The translations under genes were made by a program, and so were the position numbers. From the NCBI RefSeq assembly GCF_036373705.1, contig NC_089856.1, positions 33,266,298 through 33,330,297 on the forward strand: 64,000 bases of DNA, written 5' to 3'. Origin of the DNA: Amia ocellicauda. Lineage: Eukaryota > Chordata > Actinopteri > Amiiformes > Amiidae. Shown one piece after another: positions 57,523 through 64,000 of this stretch (its first letter is position 1; every line of letters begins with the position of its first letter). The notes beneath the pieces are model-generated. The model ran no database searches. It saw nothing but the letters and a program-made list of their open reading frames with translations, and was not told the origin of the DNA.

Positions 57523-60500
57523 TTACTGCGGGACCTTCTTGAAGATTTGTTTGCACTTCACACCACAGGCCCTAATTTCCTAAACAAAACACACACTGGC
57601 ATTAAAAAAGACCACATCAACTCTTACAGTCCATAAAGGGTGCAGAAACAGAGGGAGAAGGTTTAAAAATACTGTTACGTTTAAACCGACAAGAGGATTT
57701 TCTTTTTGTCTTCAGATAGTGTACAAAAGAGCACTACATGAGATGTCCAGGAGAGGGCCCCAATTTCATAATCACATGAGAAGTGATTGCAGGCGACATT
57801 GTCTGAAGAATAATAATAAAAAATCGAACCAAATAAAATAGTTCAGCTTTATTTTAGCTAGAACTATAAGTGTTATTTGTATTGTTATAGAATAAAAGTA
57901 ATACAAATAATTCAGATTCATAATTAACATCCAAATGCCAGACACATAAAAACCCCATACTTGTTCAAACCAATCATTTTTGTCCCCCCAAGGCAAGTGA
58001 TGTATTATTATGATGGACTCCACAAGATCCAAGTATTGGGATGTAGAGAAAAATCATTGACTGAAATTAACCTCTTTATGATGAGCATTACAAGTTCAGA
58101 GGACAAACCCTCTTTCAAAAATTAATTCACTGGGAACCGCTTGGTAAATCATTTCTGCTTGTGCTTTACCAGCATCTGTCTTTTCAGCAGAAAATCCATA
58201 CAAACCTGTTTTCGCAACAATACATGTAAAATGTTTTGAAAGTGCATACAAATGTATTATTGACAGATCTACACACTTAAGGTACCATTTAAGACCATCA
58301 GTTTTAATGCCAGTGATTAATGATGTACATGCAAGTGATTTATAGCTCATTACTAATGCATCATAGAGACACTTTATAAATCACGTAGATCTCTGTTGTT
58401 CTGATTGTTTATAATGGCTTATCTTTCATATGGAGACACGGACTACCATCAATCAAGACGCCATTACCCACTGCTTAAATGCAAAAATGAAAATAACTCC
58501 TTAGTGATACATTATTAATGCCAGCAGCTGCTTATTTCGGTTCTGAAAGTATTTAGTCCTTAAATACAGCAATAGTTCTATTCATTGTGGACGCTAACAA
58601 ATGTCCTCTGGATAAAGTCTCCCACTTTTAACGTGGTGGCAAAACTGAATTTTAAAGGTAGAAATGCTATACAATGCGCTTCCTGTTCTGTACATCATAT
58701 AAATTATACATGTAAGAGTTAGCAAAAGTCTATTATCTTTGAAATAGTATGTGATGTTAGAACACAAGTTTCTGTCTCAAATGTTTTGCTAAATCATTTA
58801 TTGTCAAACAGATGCCCTCATTAAAGACTTTGGGAATGGAAACAGCATTATGATAAGCAAAATACTTTTATATTAAGATATAGACGCACTTCTCCATGTT
58901 CACAAGGGGGGTCGGACAGACGAAATGTGCAGGAGGCACCTTAAACGGGTCACAAGATCTTTTCTGAAGTGAACAAATGTTGAGGTGAGCGTGATGGCTG
59001 TAAAATAAAAAAAAGACACCACAAAGATTTACCAAATGCATTTCGTCTCCTTCCACCCATTGAGTCCATCCTCTCCCTTCCTTCTCTCCATTCTGAACGC
59101 AGACTAGCTTGTCTCCATCCCAGGTCACAGTGGTCTATCAAAAAAGCAAGCAAAGGTTTTTTAAAGGTAATAGCACATCAGACACCCTTTGATTGATAAT
59201 GCTTGCAATAATTACAAAAAAAATAAACAAAGACTTGAGACAGTGCCAGGATAACCAAGTCTGTTGTATTTAGTGCTTTTATGCATTGATCCTCACCGCA
59301 TCCCAAAATGAATGGCTTCTGAAAAACAATTCCTTGGCCTGGTCTGAATGATCGTGCTTGTTCTTTTATAAACAAAGGTGATTTGTAAATGAACTGCTCC
59401 AAACCTTGACACAAATAATATATTATTTGAAATCATGAGTTACTACTCATATGTCATTGCTCCCTTTGGCCTACTTTCTGTGCAAACCTTTCATGTGTAT
59501 TGTACACGAAACAGACTAAACCGTTTGCACAATGCAGACAACTGAAAGGGTGCCTCGAACTCATATTGCCAGCAAACATCAGATAATACTCTGCTTTGAT
59601 AAATCAGTTCAATCATTTATGTGTTCTTGAATAGACAAAAAAGCTAAAGTTTTATTTCATTCAGAGTTTTAACAGAGCACCACAGTATAAGCAAAAGTAA
59701 GAAGTACAAAGATGTACAGAACATTTACAGATGTCTATGAATTGACTTGAAATAGACAAATTGAGGCCTTCTTTCACACAAAAGTAGTAGTATGTATATA
59801 ATCTATCCAGAAAAGCCTATTTGTCTGTACTGCTCTGAACAGACTGAAAAGCAGGTGTAAATTTGAAAAGAAAGAAAAAAGGTAAAGGTAAAAAATTATA
59901 ATATTTTAACATTTATATCTACATTTGTAGTGTGTGCGGTCAGCACCCCCTCTCAGATTTGAACCAATGTCTCTCAGGCACACATCACAGCGCCCCCGCT
60001 CCACTTAGCCTTACCAGCAGAGCGAAAAAGCCACTATGCCAAGTGACCAGTCCCTGATTTGGGTCATTTGTACACTCAGACAGGGATTATGTTACTGTAA
60101 TAAACTCATACCCTTTGAGCCCTGTTACAGAGATACTCTGCCCATTACAGATAGACTATATGTAATTGGCAGAGTATCTCTGTAAAAGGGCTCAAAGGGT
60201 ACGGGTTTATTGCGGTGACGTAATCTACAAAAGTCTGCCATGTCTCGCACCCCCAGAAAGGGTGTCTTGCATCCCATTTTCTCCCTGATATAGAGTATAT
60301 AGTTACAGATGTTTTTTGAGGTCTGAAATGTATACAAAAAGCCAAAAAAAATCATACAATAGACTCTGGGTCATCTTATTTACAATTAATCCAATGTAGG
60401 ATAGTTTATTCAGTGAGCCATTAACTCCTTTGCTACAAGAAAAATATCAATCTTTCCCAGTGGACCATGAAAATCTCATAGTTCTAACTGGAAAACCTAA

Positions 60501-61997
60501 CCAGTGAATTTGCAGTGATGGATTTCCCTCTTCCCATGTTTGGGACATGACAACTAGATGGCAGTGATGCCTTTTAGCATCTGAAGTCCCCTCCCATTCG
60601 CCAAAGTTTATTTTTGGTGGATGGTTTTTCCTGCATTGGATGGGAACCACAACATTAAATAACTAATGAGGAGGGAGATTAATTAAGCAATTAGGGGTCT
60701 ACAGCCCTGCCATAATAGCTTCTTGTTGATGTTAAATGCTAACCTTTCTCTGATCTTGTTCCTTTATTCAGAAGCTGTGCTGAAATTAACAGAACAGCAC
60801 TACAGGAGACACCTGTAAATGCTATAGCTGTTTCACCAAAATGAGGCTGAATGGATTAACGAACACCTTGTAAGGGGCAACTAACTTGGAAAGTGCCAAA
60901 ACATTTACGGGCCCATCTTCTTGTCTCACCTTCTCATGAATTAAAAAAACTGCACACTTAAAACACTGCTACAAATTAAATCTTTGAATGTATTAGTCTT
61001 TCACTGCTTGATGTTAAATCTTGTGGTAATTCCCGTCAAATGAGAGTGATTAAGTGCAGCCTTCAGGCTTTATTCAAACACCTGTCTGAAACACTGATTT
61101 TATCATCTTATTTTTCCACCAAAGTGCTCATCAATGCAAATGCAATGTAGTAGTTCTCATGCTGGGATGTGCCAGTCAAACGGAGTTGTTACCCAATATT
61201 ATGTGACAAGAACAAGGTCATTTCTGCATTAAACTATTTGCACCAGTGCTCCAGAAACAAAAGAAAATATGCTTGTATCTGCTTCTGGTTAGTTTCATGT
61301 ATTCTACACACCTACAAAACATTGTCTGGAGTCAGAGAAAAGAACACTGCAAACGTCTTATGAAATATTTGTTATGCAGTCGTAGGTGTCAATCGGCTTC
61401 ATATATACAACAATAAGGTATGTTGCATTGAAAACTATCACCGTGACAACTAGAGCACACTCTTCAACTGCTAATCCCAAAGTACTAAATACATTGAATT
61501 CAGCAAAACACCATGGACTTACTGTCAAGTAGATCAAACTTCAAATGTTATGCATCAAAAGCGTACAGTTTGATCCTCAATGATCTTGCTTACTTTGATT
61601 ATGTTGACATGGTTGGACATGGGTGAGAAGATATTATTAATTCTAAGGCCCAAACTATTTAATTCAATCTGGAACTTACACAAACATGCTTTTCAATAAA
61701 GCTCTTGTGTGAGATGATTTAATTCTTAATGACCCATGGCTAACCCATTCTAATCTCTCCTCGCCCCACACTGAAGGGAAACACAGGCCCTTGTGTCAGA
61801 AACAATCCTAATTCTTACCATGCATTTGCGATCATCCACCCCGGTCAAATCCTCCTCAAACTCCTTCCCGATTTCGAAATCCATGTTGTAATTTTTGAAA
61901 GTGCTGAGCGTTTTAATGACCATGTGATCCCCATTCTGAATGATGTCTTTATCAGGTTTCAACAAGCCTGCAATTTTCCTTATTGCGACGTTCACAT
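57523..61997 (-). CDS. RBP1: Cellular retinol-binding protein 1 (CRBP-I), exons 2-4, partial
   Basis: A cytosolic retinol carrier that delivers retinol to LRAT and retinol dehydrogenases. Visible exons: 61819-61997 (179 nt), 59033-59134 (102 nt) and 57523-57579 (57 nt with stop). The protein reads [20 protein letters not shown], ...[20 protein letters not shown], then [20 protein letters not shown], and ends [10 protein letters not shown]. Gln is kept at the position-108 ligand site (GWTQW), unlike the neighbouring RBP2. Exon 1 (start codon plus about 24 codons) was searched for up to 64000 and not found, so intron 1 is longer than 2 kb. Intron 2 holds a tRNA-derived SINE fragment and a long palindrome. 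Confidence 0.94.
59935..60040 (-). repeat. tRNA-derived SINE head (A and B boxes)
   Basis: On the minus strand GGTAAGGCTAAGTGG (A-box-like, 60001-60015) is followed about 35 nt later by GGTTCAAATC (B box, 59956-59965), the layout of an internal RNA polymerase III promoter. It does not fold into an evident functional tRNA, so a SINE head is more likely. It lies in RBP1 intron 2. Confidence 0.55.
60086..60224. repeat. Long inverted repeat, 64-bp arms
   Basis: Left arm 60086-60149 and right arm 60161-60224, separated by about 11 bp, share TACCCTTTGAGCCC and ACAGAGATACTCTGCC with a handful of mismatches. It is adjacent to the SINE head and may be part of a composite repeat. Confidence 0.8.
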
Positions 61998-63208
61998 CTA
62001 CAAGGGTTCCAAAAGATTTAAAGGAGAAAATTAGGCAAGTTCTGAACAAACACACACATTTTACTTAAAGGATATTGTTTTGGCAGCACTGTCAGGTTAA
62101 ATGCACAAATGCCACTTTAAATGAAATGCCACTGAGTTAGCCCATGAAAGCCCATTTAACAGACAGGATTGTTGGATACTTTTCATTAAATTGTTCCCAT
62201 TCCCTTCCATGCTGTTAATTTGCAGGCTGCGAAGTTTATGTCCTGAAACAGCTCTCAAAGCTTATTTTATATAGCCAAATATTTCACCTCAAAAGTGTAT
62301 TGCTTAAACAGAAGTACACATAAGATGGTGTATCATTTTAACACCCTCAAAATATGCACTTTGTTGTGTTACTGGGAACAAGACAATGCTCTAAAAAGGG
62401 ATTGTTAGAAACATTATCAGTCACAATCAGATGCTAGCTTACCACATGATCAGTTTTTCTAGGCTTTTTCTTTGATTGTTTATATTTTTTATCATGCAGA
62501 TGAATTATAATAAAACAACATAGAAATATATGTAGTGGAATAGCTCTCAAATGGAACTCCTTTTATTAAACTATGTGATGTAAGACTAACATAGCATTAC
62601 AACCTAGCCCATTATTTCTAGATGTTAAGCTTTTTAGTTCCCTTTGTACTACTAATAATGAGACTGACATTAAGAGCAAGAGTAGAAGCTTCCATAACCT
62701 AATTTCAGTGTTTAACTGCCTGGAGTGGATGTTCGTGTGCCAGCCAGCGAAACACTGTTCTCAGACGCTTCATTAAAATGTGAGTGAACGAATGCATAGG
62801 TAGACAAAAATATGGATAATCTTTTAATACAGATGGTAAATATCACAAGGAACGTCCTGTGAGGATTATTGAACCACTGTACACATGTAATGTTCTGTGT
62901 GATACTTACATAAGGCTAAATTCAAATATTTAGAATATCTCCCGTACACACACTTAAACTTATCTCCAAAAGATTTTAGTGCTTATAGTAATATAACATT
63001 TTGGAGAGAGGTTTGGAGTGGGTGTGGGAGAGGATTTCTGTTTTTCAATAGGTTTCCCTGCACCACAGAGAGTTGTGGATTGCATTTTGTCTAAATTCAA
63101 ATAGTTACATTATACATTATACACAGTGCTACCGTCACTCAGTGTGTTTTGGAGGGGGGGAGAAAATATTTAAAGTGTCCCAGAATCAGAGAGATTTATC
63201 ACATAGAT
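61998..63208. other. Part of RBP1 intron 1, nothing recognised
   Basis: No exon-like segment matching RBP1 exon 1 and no repeat family recognised. Confidence 0.45.
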
Positions 63209-63461
63209 CAGGTCTTTTCAACCCTACTGGAGAATCCCTGAGTCTTCTGTTGTTTCTTTATTTTTCCAGCTGAGCTTAATTGACTAATTGACAACTTAAT
63301 TAAACTAATGATGTGCTTAACCAGACCTTTTAAATTGTTTTCAGAAGGAAAATAATTATAAAAAAGGATTAATTAATGCATCAATTAAGTCATTGACAGC
63401 TCAGTTGGAGCAAAAACTCCAAGACCACAGGGGTCCTACAGGAACACAGCTGAAAACCCTG
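63209..63461. mobile_element. hAT-like MITE in RBP1 intron 1
   Basis: The left end CAGGTCTTTTCAACC and the right end, on the other strand, CAGGGTTTTCAGC are similar, and the arms continue with a CCCTGNGGTCTT-like block and CCAGCTGAGCT / CCAACTGAGCTG. The interior is AATTAA-rich. At about 253 bp without coding capacity this is a non-autonomous element of a type common in fish. The flanking octamers are only partly alike. Confidence 0.55.
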
Positions 63462-64000
63462 GCATTTGATAAACAATATACCAATGACTACACATACGGA
63501 TAGTCCCTGTGACTACATCTCCCTCTGTTCTTTATCTGAAATTAATGTCATATACAATTATGAGTGTGTATCCATTTAGAAAAGTGTAAATGCACACTTG
63601 TCAGATTGGACCTGATAAAATGTAAAGATTGAATGATTGATTGGTTGGTTGCTTGCTTGCTTTAGGTTACTGTTGGTGTTAAAGACGCTTTACTTAATGT
63701 TATTTATGCAGCCAGGATGAGGATGTTTAGCCTTTGACAGAAATCCAAATTAACAATTACACCTGATGCGATGATACAGTAAATGTATCCCCATGCTTCA
63801 CTTGTCCAAAGCACAAGGTTATTTTCCATTTATGTAAATAAAATCCAAATAAATACTTAGGCAGCAGGTTTCAGCAGTTCCTAATTAGATTACTCAGATC
63901 TACCTTAACTTGGATACAATGTACATTAAATGCAGTCCAACACTTTGAACTGGATTATGCAAACAATTAAAGAGCGATTAATATAAAATAAACGAAATTG
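63462..64000. other. RBP1 intron 1 continued, nothing recognised
   Basis: No feature seen up to the window edge. Confidence 0.4.

Noticed and set aside
59956-60015. A functional tRNA gene
   Set aside because: A and B boxes are present but no convincing acceptor stem or full cloverleaf was seen; a SINE head is more likely.
61998-64000. Search for RBP1 exon 1
   Set aside because: No minus-strand segment resembling the MPVDFxGYWKM start with a donor was found; the exon must lie beyond the window.

Overview
The window is nuclear DNA of a ray-finned fish. It is AT-rich, its genes have introns with GT-AG splice sites, and it carries fish-type Tc1/mariner, hAT and Ty3/Gypsy elements, a fish-type interspersed repeat with the core GCAGACGCCCTTATCCAGGG, and many microsatellites. 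I cannot name the species. Exons were assembled by hand from splice sites and from recognisable vertebrate protein families.

Layout. (1) 1-2624: a decayed Ty3/Gypsy element on the minus strand. (2) 2625-32.4 kb: a gene desert. It holds a Tc1 remnant, two unrelated Tc1/mariner elements about 100 bp apart (21591-22811 with an intact DD36E transposase ORF; 22914-24113 broken), a fish SINE-like repeat and several microsatellites. (3) 32451-37872, plus strand: MRPS22, complete, 8 exons, 339 aa; intron 5 carries a full-length Tc1 element. (4) 38396-50277, minus strand: COPB2 (coatomer beta'), complete, 22 coding exons, 920 aa; its introns hold a hAT-like element with a Tc1 copy nested inside it, and a Tigger-like MITE. 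(5) 52714-54968, minus strand: RBP2, complete, 4 exons, 135 aa, with a TATA box and a DR1 nuclear-receptor-type site upstream. (6) 57523-61997, minus strand: RBP1, exons 2-4 only; exon 1 lies beyond the right edge.

The order MRPS22(+) - COPB2(-) - RBP2(-) - RBP1(-) matches human 3q23, so this is ancestral vertebrate synteny. MRPS22 and COPB2 converge tail to tail with 523 bp between their stop codons. RBP2 and RBP1 are tandem paralogues of cytosolic retinol-binding proteins, in the same orientation and with the same exon sizes (179 nt and 102 nt for exons 2 and 3). The genes form no operon-like unit: MRPS22 serves mitochondrial translation, COPB2 serves COPI vesicle traffic, and RBP1/RBP2 serve retinoid handling.

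I found no clearly new biological system. The points most worth a second look are the His at the Gln108 ligand position of RBP2, the DR1 plus TATA arrangement of RBP2, the hAT insertion 43 bp from a COPB2 splice acceptor, the Tc1 transposase ORF that is intact except for a catalytic Asp to Glu change, an intact DD36E element, and a foldback element made of repeated AGATATCT-type palindromes.
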